Origin: Desulfonema limicola
GTDB lineage: Bacteria; Desulfobacterota; Desulfobacteria; Desulfobacterales; DYRC01
Assembly (NCBI GenBank): GCA_020718925.1
Contig: DYRC01000156.1
Coordinates: 1-9,164 of the forward strand
Direction: 5' to 3'
Length of the DNA stretch: 9,164 nucleotides
The position numbers and the translations under genes are program-made. This document shows, piece after piece, positions 1 to 6,711 of this stretch (position 1 is its first letter; the number at the start of each line of letters is the position of its first letter). The notes beneath the pieces are model-generated. The model saw only the letters and a program-made list of their open reading frames with translations. It was not told the DNA's origin and did no database searches.

Positions 1-28
1 CGGGGGAGGGGTGCTTATGATATGGCTG

Positions 29-367
29 TCATTTTGACTCCAACTTGACATCGCCATGTGCCGTAAGCAAGCCTGCCACATATCCCCGGCTCATCTTCAC
101 CTGCACTTTATCCGCAAGCTCTACGGTCATCGTATTCTCATCCAATGAAATAATGCGGGCATGAAATCCGCCGTTAGTGAGAATGCGGTCGCCTTTTTTC
201 AAGTTATTCAGCAGATCCCGATGTTCTTTGGCTTTTTTCTGCTGGGGTCGGATCAGCAGGAAATAAAAAATGGCAAACATGATAATCAACGGAATCAGGC
301 TGGCAAAACCGCCGCCCTGCTCCGCGCCGCCGCCCGGACCACCCATTGCATACGCAATATTAATCAA
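29..367 (-). CDS. yajC: YajC, accessory subunit of the Sec protein translocase
   Basis: Small inner-membrane protein of 112 aa that associates with SecDF in the Sec export machinery. Residues about 22-40 form one hydrophobic TM helix, followed directly by the family hallmark RPQQKKAKEH. Next comes a small soluble beta-rich domain with the conserved GDRILTNGG segment at about residues 59-67. The length matches the family (about 85-120 aa). The start is a TTG codon at 365-367, preferred because AAGGAGG lies 10 bases upstream (378-384). The alternative ATG at residue 8 lacks such a site but would leave the TM helix intact. It lies 38 bases downstream of purB on the same strand and is probably cotranscribed. 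In many bacteria secD and secF follow yajC, and the left edge of the window would be where secD begins, but this cannot be seen here. Identification is firm. Confidence 0.95.
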   Translation of the reverse strand: MINIAYAMGGPGGGAEQGGGFASLIPLIIMFAIFYFLLIRPQQKKAKEHRDLLNNLKKGDRILTNGGFHARIISLDENTMTVELADKVQVKMSRGYVAGLLTAHGDVKLESK

Positions 368-405
368 ATCGAAAAATCCTCCTTGTTGTTTAACTTACTC
401 CCTGT

Positions 406-1731
406 CTATCTCCCTCTCCGTTTCGGGGAGGGCTGGGGAGGGTTGAATACACGCTCAAAAATATTGCCGATATACTTCAAATGATAGCTCAGGTCAAATA
501 TTTCTTCAATTTTTTCCCGCCCCAGATGCCGGCAGATATCGTCATCTTTGAGAATCAGCATTTTAAACTCCGCTCGCTCCTGCCAAACCCGCATTGCCTG
601 AGTCTGCACCATCCGATACGCATCCTCGCGGCTGACTCCGGCGTCTGCCAACGCCAGCAGAATCTGCTGAGAAAAAATCAAGCCCTTGAGCAGATTCAAG
701 TTTTCCTTCATGCGCTCAGGATAAACCATCAGTTTTTCAATCAAGCCGGTTAAGCGATTGAGCATGTAATCCATCAGAATCGTGCTATCCGGCGCAATCA
801 CGCGCTCCACAGATGAATGGCTGATGTCCCGCTCATGCCACAACGCGACATTTTCCATCGCAGCCATTGCATTGGAACGCACCAGCCGGGCAAGTCCGCA
901 TAAATTCTCAGAGCCAATCGGATTGCGCTTATGCGGCATAGCAGAAGAGCCTTTCTGCCCTTTGGAAAAATATTCTTCAGCTTCCAAAACTTCGGTGCGC
1001 TGCAAGTGCCGAATTTCCAACGCCATTTTTTCAACAGATGATGCCATGATTGCCAATGCTGAAAAATACTCGGCATATCGGTCTCTTTGGATAATCTGCG
1101 TAGAAGCAGGCGCGGGCTTGAGTTCAAGCTGTTTGCAGATGTATGCCTCAATTTCAGGCGGAATATTGGCAAATGTGCCGACCGCGCCGGAAATTTTGCC
1201 ATAGCTGATGGTCTCAAGCGCATTTTCAAAGCGTCTGCGGTTGCGTTTCATTTCATCATACCAAACCGCAAGCTTCAACCCGAAAGTAATCGGCTCCGCA
1301 TGAATGCCATGCGAACGTCCGATCATCGGCGTGTCTTTATGTTCAAACGCCCGCTTTCTGATGGCAGCCATGAGCCGGTCGCAGTCTTCGAGAATTATTT
1401 TTCCGGCTTGACGCATCAGATACGCCATGCTCGTATCCAGCACATCCGAAGAGGTCAAGCCCCGATGAATGTAGCGGGCATCCGCGCCGACATGCTCTGC
1501 CACACAGGTGAGAAACGCAATCACGTCATGTCTGGTTTCTGCTTCGATCTGCTCTATTCTTTCAACGGAAAAAGCGGCGTTTTTTCGGATATTTTTCGCC
1601 GCTTCTTTGGGAATGATGCCAAGCTCTGCCATCGCTTCACAGGCAAGAATTTCTACCTTGAGCCATGCTGCATATTTGTTTTCATCTGTCCAAAGGTCTC
1701 CCATGACCTTCCGGGTGTAACGTTGTATCAT
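406..1731 (-). CDS. purB: Adenylosuccinate lyase
   Basis: Enzyme of 441 aa in the fumarase/aspartase superfamily. It catalyses two fumarate-releasing steps of purine synthesis: SAICAR to AICAR, and adenylosuccinate to AMP. It acts in the cytoplasm as a homotetramer. The superfamily signature loop GSSAMPHKRNP is at residues 261-271 with the mobile catalytic Ser. Other active-site segments are TRHDVIAF (about 66-73), TSSDVLDT (93-100) and GRSHGIHAEP (138-147, with the general-acid His). The start is ATG at 1729-1731 with AAGGAG at 1736-1741. The last roughly 12 residues (NPPQPSPKRRGR) are not part of the enzyme fold. They are encoded by a dispersed GC-rich repeat that overlaps the 3' end and supplies the stop codon. 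The gene follows the DUF1566 gene by 28 bases and precedes yajC by 38 bases. Function is certain; the natural C-terminus is not. Confidence 0.97.
   Translation of the reverse strand: MIQRYTRKVMGDLWTDENKYAAWLKVEILACEAMAELGIIPKEAAKNIRKNAAFSVERIEQIEAETRHDVIAFLTCVAEHVGADARYIHRGLTSSDVLDTSMAYLMRQAGKIILEDCDRLMAAIRKRAFEHKDTPMIGRSHGIHAEPITFGLKLAVWYDEMKRNRRRFENALETISYGKISGAVGTFANIPPEIEAYICKQLELKPAPASTQIIQRDRYAEYFSALAIMASSVEKMALEIRHLQRTEVLEAEEYFSKGQKGSSAMPHKRNPIGSENLCGLARLVRSNAMAAMENVALWHERDISHSSVERVIAPDSTILMDYMLNRLTGLIEKLMVYPERMKENLNLLKGLIFSQQILLALADAGVSREDAYRMVQTQAMRVWQERAEFKMLILKDDDICRHLGREKIEEIFDLSYHLKYIGNIFERVFNPPQPSPKRRGR
411..442. repeat. Dispersed GC-rich hairpin repeat overlapping the purB 3' end
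   Basis: Imperfect inverted repeat CCCTCTCCG (412-420), loop TTT, CGGGGAGGG (424-432), followed by GCTGGGGAGGGTT. The nine-pair stem has one T-G wobble when read as plus-strand RNA, which becomes an A-C mismatch on the minus strand. Sequences of this type (CCCTCCCC...GGGGAGGG, reading as NPPQPSPKRRG when translated) recur in intergenic regions and gene ends of many unrelated bacterial genomes. That comparison is from general knowledge; no second full copy is visible here. It lies inside the annotated 3' end of purB. Confidence 0.7.
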
Positions 1732-1759
1732 TTTGCTCCTTTGCTATCAAAAAATTGAA

Positions 1760-2935
1760 TTACTGAGTTCTGAGTCCGGCAGTAACCTGAAGCGCGTAAA
1801 TAACTTCTTCATAACCGATTTTGCCATCGCCGTTGACTTCGGTATCTGTATAAACCGTAGCAGAAATTCCGTCAAGAATTCTCAGCCCGTCAATCGCATC
1901 CGCAAGATCAACTTTTGTGTCATGGTTAATATCTCCGCGAGAATAGGCAGGCGGATCGAGCGGTGCATCTCTGACTGCCCACACATAATACAGCGTTGTT
2001 TTACCGGATGCGCTGACAATGCCGTCTGTATAAAAATTGCCGGTGAAATCTACATTCCACGCTTGGGTGGGCGTTTTATTATTGGTCGTGGAAGACCAAT
2101 ATTTTCCCGACACAGCATTGAAAAGCTTTATATCAATTGCCGGAAATTTGTCATAAGACAGAATTGAACGAAGTTCTTCCCGATTCGGCAGCCGCCACCC
2201 GCCGGGCGTAAGGCTCTCGCAATACGCCAGAGCATCTTTCCACGTCATCTTTGTAGCAGAAGGTGTTTTTTGCCAAATCAGACCGGTCTTATTATCTGTA
2301 ACCGTACCGGAATTATCAGATGTGAACCGCTCTTCCGGTTCCTTAGTCGGAATGCCGCTGACCGCAAGGACATAAATCGCGCCGGTTTTATTATTGTAAC
2401 CGACTTCTCCTATATTGAAATTAACCGTCCACGCCGAAGTGTCGCCGTATTCACCCTTATACGTGGTGCCTGTCCAATAACTGTAATTGGTATTAACGGG
2501 TGCAAATTCGCTATGTATGGCAGGGGTGTTTGCTCCCAAATTCACGATAGAAGATAGTTCATCAACAGTCGGAAGCCGCCACACGGGAATTTCGGCATAG
2601 TTTGCCAATCCGTCAACATACGCCTGTGCTGTACCTGCTGATATTGAATATGTGCCTGCCAAATTCTCAGATGTCTTTATTTCCCAAGTCAGCTTAGTAA
2701 GATTATCTTTAACTGCCAAACCATTGGCAATAACTTCAAAACGGGGAGTCGTGCTGGTTTTTGCATAGTTAGCATCCTGACCGTAAAATTCCTGCCCCGA
2801 TGTCGGACAGTCAATTGCTGCTGTATTGTTATAGCATTTTGTTTGTCCGGTAGGGGGAAGTCCGGCAGAAAACGCGGGATTGCCGCACAGCAATGCTGCC
2901 ATTGCACAGATCGAAGCGATAATGAATATTTTCAT
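1760..2935 (-). CDS. Secreted protein with two DUF1566 (Lcl_C-like) domains and a dockerin-like tail
   Basis: Exported protein of 391 aa with no known enzymatic role. Residues 1-24 are a signal peptide with a likely cut after FSA (FSA|GLPP). Two DUF1566/Lcl_C-type repeats follow, at about 68-194 and 203-323. Each has the family core: a WRLPTVDEL (119-127) or GWRLPNREEL (246-255) motif, then a YWT/YWSS segment and a YVLAV/YVWAV segment near its end. Residues 334-388 hold a dockerin-like pair of EF-hand loops. The first has D335, N337, D339, D343 and D346; the second has N368, D370, K372 and E377, with E366 in place of the usual first Asp. The start is ATG at 2933-2935 with AAGGAG nearby (2942-2949). 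An upstream in-frame extension to 3079 is rejected because it would bury the signal peptide. It is likely a surface or extracellular Ca-binding adhesion-type protein (inference). It lies between an envelope gene and purB. Confidence 0.85.
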   Translation of the reverse strand: MKIFIIASICAMAALLCGNPAFSAGLPPTGQTKCYNNTAAIDCPTSGQEFYGQDANYAKTSTTPRFEVIANGLAVKDNLTKLTWEIKTSENLAGTYSISAGTAQAYVDGLANYAEIPVWRLPTVDELSSIVNLGANTPAIHSEFAPVNTNYSYWTGTTYKGEYGDTSAWTVNFNIGEVGYNNKTGAIYVLAVSGIPTKEPEERFTSDNSGTVTDNKTGLIWQKTPSATKMTWKDALAYCESLTPGGWRLPNREELRSILSYDKFPAIDIKLFNAVSGKYWSSTTNNKTPTQAWNVDFTGNFYTDGIVSASGKTTLYYVWAVRDAPLDPPAYSRGDINHDTKVDLADAIDGLRILDGISATVYTDTEVNGDGKIGYEEVIYALQVTAGLRTQ

Positions 2936-3011
2936 GGTTTTCTCCTTTTGAAACCTGAAAAAGTTAATCACTCTTATCGCATAATGCAAAAAGCAAGCCA
3001 TAGGCAAAAAT

Positions 3012-4442
3012 TCACTGAACTGCCGGTATCCACAGGGTTTCTCCGTCATACTCAATCTGATTGATATTCCTATAGTCAATCTGACTGAGAACCGAAAACA
3101 CCTGCCCCAGATTAAACACCACGATTTTGCTCAACGGATGAATCTGATGCAGGTTCATCTCTACCCGATCTTCTCTGATATTATAAATATAGACCATATT
3201 TTCCGCAAATTTCAGAATCTTGCCGACGCCGGAGCTTTTCTTTCCGATAGGTTTGTCTGCTTTGGGAGAAAGCCTGATGCCTCTGTTGTTAAAATAATCC
3301 TTGAGAAAATTGAAATGAATATTCCATACATTATCTTTAGGCAAAACCGCATAAATGCCATAAACCTGAATATCTTTTTGCGGCATGATCTGTACCCTGA
3401 GATCATTTTCAAGACTGTTTTTCCACAACTCAAGGTTTCGGATTTTTGTCTGAATCGCCTCGCTGATTTTCCCATCTTCGCTTAAAAGTTCTTTCTTTTC
3501 ATTAAGTTTTTTTATAGTCTGACGGTATTCTTCAGCAATCCGGATTGATGTTGCAAGTTCGGAGTATTCCTGCCGATCTTTTTCAGGACTCTGATACGCA
3601 TTCGGATCGCTTAATTGCTTCTGCAATTCTTCAAATCGCTTTTCAGCCCCTTTGATCCGCTCAGACAGCGGCTGGGATTTTTTTGAACTAAGGCGTTGCT
3701 CCAACTCTTTTTCAAGTCTGTCTTTTTCAACGCTGAGTTTGGCAGTATCGTCATTTAACTGCGCCTTGACTGCCTGTTCATCTTTGCCGGACAGAGCTTT
3801 ATATGCTTCAATGTCTTTTCCCGCATCTTTATATGCGCTGTAATCTGCAACGGTTTTTTCTACGGCTTTATGTTCCCGGACATCATCACGATATGCTGCG
3901 TCATTTTTGACCGAATCCGGAGATTCGATATTTTTCTGAAGCTTATCAAAGCGTTTTTCGGTCTTGTCCAATTCTTCTATCAGTTGCCTGCGCTCCTGTT
4001 CGGGATTTGCCGGACTGAACCCTGCGCTGAGGCTTTTTTCAACCACATCCCCTTTTTTAATGCGGATTTTTTCCAGAATCTCCTGCATGGCGATAGTTTT
4101 ATCCCCGATTTTGACAGATTCATTGGCTTTGACAATCATATCCACGCCCTTGTCAAGCCCGTATTCTGCTTTGCGCTGCCGGGTCAGTTCTTTGTAATCC
4201 GGCTCTTTAAGCCTGTCATAATCCGCAACAGACTTTGCTTCCGGCTGCGCGGCTGGCGTTTCCTGCGGCACAGGTGTGTTGATAACCGGCGGTTTCTGAG
4301 GGGGAGACAGCGCCGCTTGTTCATCGGCTTTTTTCTTATCCGCCATTGTCCATACCGTAACAATAATGGCAATGACAACGATGATTGCAATAATGACAAT
4401 CTGAGGCGTAGTAAGCGATCCTGACGCATGTTTTGTATTCAT
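3012..4442 (-). CDS. Membrane-anchored coiled-coil protein with two PCRF-like segments
   Basis: Protein of 476 aa, not recognised as a named family. Residues 1-12 are short and polar. A single TM helix follows at about 13-31, then MADKKKAD, suggesting either an N-in anchor or an uncleaved signal. Residues 46-66 are a Pro-rich linker. About 146-350 is a long charged coiled coil built from two related units. Each opens with EKRFxxLQK (162-170 and 267-275), followed by SPD/SDP and a helix ending in KDRLEKELEQRL or NDLRVQIMPQKD. The pattern resembles the N-terminal PCRF domain of peptide-chain release factors RF1/RF2, but there is no GGQ catalytic domain. The C-terminal 358-476 is a separate globular region that includes YAVLPKDNVWNIHFN, faintly LysM-like. 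The start is ATG at 4440-4442 with AAGGA 7 bases upstream (4450-4454). The longer frame to 4553 would run across the promoter and into the leuA terminator. First gene of the minus-strand cluster. Confidence 0.75.
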   Translation of the reverse strand: MNTKHASGSLTTPQIVIIAIIVVIAIIVTVWTMADKKKADEQAALSPPQKPPVINTPVPQETPAAQPEAKSVADYDRLKEPDYKELTRQRKAEYGLDKGVDMIVKANESVKIGDKTIAMQEILEKIRIKKGDVVEKSLSAGFSPANPEQERRQLIEELDKTEKRFDKLQKNIESPDSVKNDAAYRDDVREHKAVEKTVADYSAYKDAGKDIEAYKALSGKDEQAVKAQLNDDTAKLSVEKDRLEKELEQRLSSKKSQPLSERIKGAEKRFEELQKQLSDPNAYQSPEKDRQEYSELATSIRIAEEYRQTIKKLNEKKELLSEDGKISEAIQTKIRNLELWKNSLENDLRVQIMPQKDIQVYGIYAVLPKDNVWNIHFNFLKDYFNNRGIRLSPKADKPIGKKSSGVGKILKFAENMVYIYNIREDRVEMNLHQIHPLSKIVVFNLGQVFSVLSQIDYRNINQIEYDGETLWIPAVQ

Positions 4443-4472
4443 AGCCTTATCCTTTCCGCAAAAGTCAGGGTA

Positions 4473-4501
4473 ACAATACTCAAATGTCCGCAATCTGTCA
4501 A
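4473..4501 (-). promoter_or_regulatory. Sigma70-type promoter for the 3012-4442 gene
   Basis: On the minus strand TTGACA (plus positions 4496-4501, a perfect -35) is followed by a 17-base spacer and TATTGT (4473-4478, four of six matches to TATAAT). Transcription would start near 4466, leaving a leader of about 24 bases that contains the AAGGA ribosome site. It lies right after the leuA terminator, as expected for a new transcription unit. Confidence 0.65.
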
Positions 4502-4532
4502 TATGGGGATTCGGTTTCTGAAATTGAGAATG

Positions 4533-4566
4533 AAAACAAAAAAACAGGCGCACCCGAAGATGCGCC
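4533..4566 (-). terminator. Intrinsic terminator of leuA
   Basis: On the minus strand an eight-pair stem GGCGCATC/GGTGCGCC closes a UUCG tetraloop of the very stable cUUCGg type (4547-4566). It is followed by TG and then seven Ts, G and four Ts (4533-4546). It begins 15 bases after the leuA stop codon. This is a canonical Rho-independent terminator and separates leuA from the downstream cluster. Confidence 0.93.
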
Positions 4567-4581
4567 CGTCAATCAAACTCT

Positions 4582-6123
4582 TTACACCATCTGAGGCGTT
4601 GCTGTAACCGGATGTTCTTTCAGATATTCCAGCCGATTCAGACCGTTGATATAAGCTTTCGCGCTGGCAGTAATGATGTCGGCATCAGAGCCTTTGCCCA
4701 GAGCCGTCAGTCCGTTTTCTTTCAGCCGTACCGTTACTTCGCCCAAAGCATCCGTACCGCCGGTAATGGCGCTGATAGCAAAACGCATCAGTTCCGATGT
4801 TGTGCCGACCAGTTTGGCAATGGCATTATACGCAGCATCAATGGGTCCGTTGCCCCATTCCGCGCCTCTGACCTTTCTGCCATTGATGGACAACTCCACG
4901 CTTGCCATCGGCATAACCGAAGTGCCGGAAGATACATGCAGATATTCCAATCTGAAAACCTCTGCACTGCGAAGAATACCTTCTGCCACAATGGCTTCCA
5001 AATCTTCGTCCATGACATGCTTTTTCTTGTCCGCCAGTTCTTTGAATTTGTCAAAAACCAGCTTCAGTTCTTCATCTGACAAATCATAGCCCATGTCTTT
5101 GAGGCGGTCTCTTAACGCATGCCGCCCTGAATGCTTGCCCAGAACCAGTTTGTTTGCAGACAATCCGATGGTTTCAGGCTTCATAATTTCATACGTCATG
5201 GGATTTTTCAACACGCCGTCCTGATGAATGCCCGCTTCATGGGCAAACGCATTGGCTCCCACAATGGCTTTGTTCGGCTGAACAACAATTCCCGTGATTC
5301 TGCTGACTTGCCTACTGGTCGGATAAATAAATTCCGTTCTGATGCCGGTGCTGAACGGAATATAATTCTGCCGGGTATGCAGCGCCATCACCACTTCTTC
5401 CAGCGAAGTATTTCCCGCCCGCTCACCGATGCCGTTAATCGTTACTTCAGCCTGTCTCGCGCCTGCATGAATCGCAGCCAGCGTATTTGCCGTTGCCAGC
5501 CCCAGATCATTGTGGCAATGGACGCTCAGAATCGCTTTGTGCATATTCGGCGTATGTTCGATGACATATCTGACCATTTCGGCAAATTCGCTCGGAATGG
5601 CATAGCCTACGGTATCCGGCAGATTGAGGACAATCGCGCCTGCTTCGATTGCCGCGCCGAAAATCTTGCACAGAAAATCTCTGTCGCTTCGGGAGCCGTC
5701 TTCTGCTGAAAATTCCACGTTATCCGTGAAGCCTTTGGCATATCTGACGGCTTCCACCGCCGCTTTGACCACCTCATCCCGATTCATTTTCAGCTTGTAT
5801 TTCAGATGAATGTCGGATGTGGCAATAAACGTGTGTATTCGGGGTTTTACCGCATGTTGAACTGCGCCCCAGGCTTTATCAATATCACCTTTGTTTGCGC
5901 GTGCCAATCCGGCAACCACAGTGGTTTTCAATTTCTTTGCAATTTCCGATACTGCTTCAAAATCGCCTTCGGATGCTGCCGGAAATCCTGCTTCCAGAAT
6001 ATCCACGCCTAATTTTTCCAACTGTGTTGCCAAACGCAGCTTTTCAGCCGTGTTCATGCTTGCACCCGGTGACTGTTCGCCGTCTCTTAAGGTGGTATCG
6101 AAAATATAAACTCTGTCGCTCAT
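4582..6123 (-). CDS. leuA: 2-isopropylmalate synthase
   Basis: Enzyme of 513 aa that condenses 2-ketoisovalerate with acetyl-CoA to give 2-isopropylmalate, the first committed step of leucine synthesis; cytoplasmic. The DRE-TIM barrel motif DTTLRDGEQ is at 9-17. The metal-binding HCHNDLG is at 202-208, ERAGNTSLEE at 234-243, GIHQDG at 298-303 and LGKHSGRHAL at 328-337. The C-terminal regulatory domain that binds leucine for feedback inhibition covers about 385-505 (GTSVMPMASVELSINGRKVRG and onward). The length fits the bacterial long-form LeuA. The start is ATG at 6121-6123 with AAAGGAG 7 bases upstream (6131-6137). Citramalate and homocitrate synthases share the barrel, but overall similarity to LeuA makes them less likely. 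It stands alone, with its own terminator, downstream of a toxin-antitoxin block. The region before it may carry a leader-peptide control element. Confidence 0.95.
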   Translation of the reverse strand: MSDRVYIFDTTLRDGEQSPGASMNTAEKLRLATQLEKLGVDILEAGFPAASEGDFEAVSEIAKKLKTTVVAGLARANKGDIDKAWGAVQHAVKPRIHTFIATSDIHLKYKLKMNRDEVVKAAVEAVRYAKGFTDNVEFSAEDGSRSDRDFLCKIFGAAIEAGAIVLNLPDTVGYAIPSEFAEMVRYVIEHTPNMHKAILSVHCHNDLGLATANTLAAIHAGARQAEVTINGIGERAGNTSLEEVVMALHTRQNYIPFSTGIRTEFIYPTSRQVSRITGIVVQPNKAIVGANAFAHEAGIHQDGVLKNPMTYEIMKPETIGLSANKLVLGKHSGRHALRDRLKDMGYDLSDEELKLVFDKFKELADKKKHVMDEDLEAIVAEGILRSAEVFRLEYLHVSSGTSVMPMASVELSINGRKVRGAEWGNGPIDAAYNAIAKLVGTTSELMRFAISAITGGTDALGEVTVRLKENGLTALGKGSDADIITASAKAYINGLNRLEYLKEHPVTATPQMV

Positions 6124-6148
6124 GGTTTTGCTCCTTTAAAATCAGTGT

Positions 6149-6172
6149 AAAGTGAAAAGTTCAAAGTGAAAA
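6149..6172. repeat. Short direct repeat in the leuA 5' region
   Basis: AAAGTGAAAA occurs at 6149-6158 and again at 6163-6172, a 14-base period, between the candidate leader peptide and the leuA ribosome site. It could be an operator or chance low-complexity sequence. The period is not a clean helical turn (10.5 or 21), which weakens the operator reading. Confidence 0.5.
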
Positions 6173-6177
6173 ATTGC

Positions 6178-6270
6178 TTACACATGGGGCAAAACCGCTA
6201 TGAGCATGGGCCGCAGGACAACGATTGTCGCAAGTCCCGCGGCATTAAACCTTTTTTCCTTTATTTTCAA
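6178..6270 (-). CDS. Candidate leuA leader peptide (30 codons)
   Basis: Short frame of 30 codons ending in TAA (6178-6180), 54 bases before leuA. It begins at TTG (6268-6270), preceded by a strong AAAGGAG ribosome site 6 bases away. The N-terminal third is basic (KIKEKR). The rest is dominated by Leu, Ile and Val, including ATIVVL and MLIAVL; 11 of 30 residues are branched-chain. A gene for a leucine biosynthetic enzyme directly downstream makes a regulatory leader, translated to sense charged Leu/Ile/Val tRNA, a reasonable reading. Against it: the start is TTG, the ribosome site can fold on itself, the branched-chain codons are not in one run, and no clear terminator hairpin with a T-run follows. 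It could be chance. Confidence 0.4.
   Translation of the reverse strand: MKIKEKRFNAAGLATIVVLRPMLIAVLPHV
6210..6243 (-). promoter_or_regulatory. Strong RNA hairpin in the leuA leader
   Basis: On the minus strand GCCGCGGGAC (6234-6243) pairs with GTCCTGCGGC (6210-6219), ten pairs with one G-U. The 14-base loop can form a further CGA/TCG stem. The single non-Watson-Crick pair is G-U on the leuA-sense strand but A-C on the other, so the structure favours leuA RNA. It lies within the candidate leader frame, where a pause hairpin would be expected. It has no downstream T-run of its own on this strand. Confidence 0.55.
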
Positions 6271-6284
6271 AGGATGACTCCTTT
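6269..6284 (-). promoter_or_regulatory. Self-pairing ribosome site of the leader frame
   Basis: AAAGGA, loop GTCA, TCCTTT forms a six-pair hairpin containing the Shine-Dalgarno sequence and the first two bases of the TTG start of the candidate leader peptide. Folding would hide both from ribosomes. The stem is AU-rich and so only moderately stable. Confidence 0.4.
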
Positions 6285-6285
6285 C

Positions 6286-6711
6286 TTATGTGGCAATTAA
6301 TTTGACATTCACCCCAAAAAATTCGGCTGACCGAACAAGTTGAGTGTCAGCAGTAAGAATTGTTAAGTGATTAGCCGAAGCAACCGCAATATGTAAGGCA
6401 TCCAATGTCCTCAGCGATGTAGAAAATTGGCTAATCCATTTTTTGGCAAGTTTATAATGCTGTGTTTCTATCGGAATCTGAAAATAGAAATCTTTATCTA
6501 AATGTTTTTGAAACTGCTCTATAATTCGTTTTCCATCGTTTTGAGACAGATTCTTCTCCCGAATTTTTCTTGAAATGGCTGATACTAATTCCACGTCAGT
6601 TAATTGACTGATTGCAGGCTGATGAGTCCGCGTAATGATTTCATCAATAATTTTACTGTTTTTTTCTTGGCAATAGTAAGCAACTAGCACACTGGTATCC
6701 AAATATACCAT
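6286..6711 (-). CDS. PIN-domain toxin (VapC-type ribonuclease)
   Basis: Protein of 141 aa matching the PIN-domain toxin family: Mg-dependent ribonucleases that cut tRNA or rRNA when freed from their antitoxin. With the ATG start, the acidic active-site set is visible: D5 in YLDTSVLVAYY, E41 in LTDVELVSAI, D104 in TLDALHIAVA and D122 in TADTQL. All four are present, so the enzyme looks intact. The start is ATG at 6709-6711, sharing one base with the antitoxin TGA stop (TGATG). A TTG one codon earlier is also open. GAGGAG inside the antitoxin gene, 8 bases before the ATG, serves as ribosome site. This arrangement gives translational coupling, antitoxin first. RNA target unknown. Confidence 0.9.
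   Translation of the reverse strand: MVYLDTSVLVAYYCQEKNSKIIDEIITRTHQPAISQLTDVELVSAISRKIREKNLSQNDGKRIIEQFQKHLDKDFYFQIPIETQHYKLAKKWISQFSTSLRTLDALHIAVASANHLTILTADTQLVRSAEFFGVNVKLIAT

Noticed and set aside
1087..1758. 223-codon plus-strand frame opposite purB
   Set aside because: Shadow of purB: no recognisable domain, no ribosome site, and purB motifs are intact on the other strand.
2936..3011. Promoter for the DUF1566 gene
   Set aside because: AT-rich with TTGC-type hexamers, but no -35/-10 pair with acceptable spacing was found.
2936..3079. 48-codon extension of the DUF1566 protein
   Set aside because: It would place a signal peptide in the middle of the protein; the internal ATG has a good ribosome site.
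3870..4424. 184-codon plus-strand frame opposite the coiled-coil gene
   Set aside because: Antisense of a Lys/Glu-rich coiled coil, which reads as Phe/Leu-rich on the other strand; not a real membrane protein.
4443..4553. 37-codon extension of the coiled-coil protein
   Set aside because: It runs through the promoter and into the leuA terminator; the inner ATG has a well-placed ribosome site.
5131..5709. 192-codon plus-strand frame opposite leuA
   Set aside because: Shadow of a fully conserved leuA; no family resemblance.
6210..6260. Plus-strand intrinsic terminator (hairpin 6210-6243, T-run 6252-6257)
   Set aside because: No plus-strand gene lies upstream, the T-run is 8 bases away from the stem, and the stem pairs worse on this strand.
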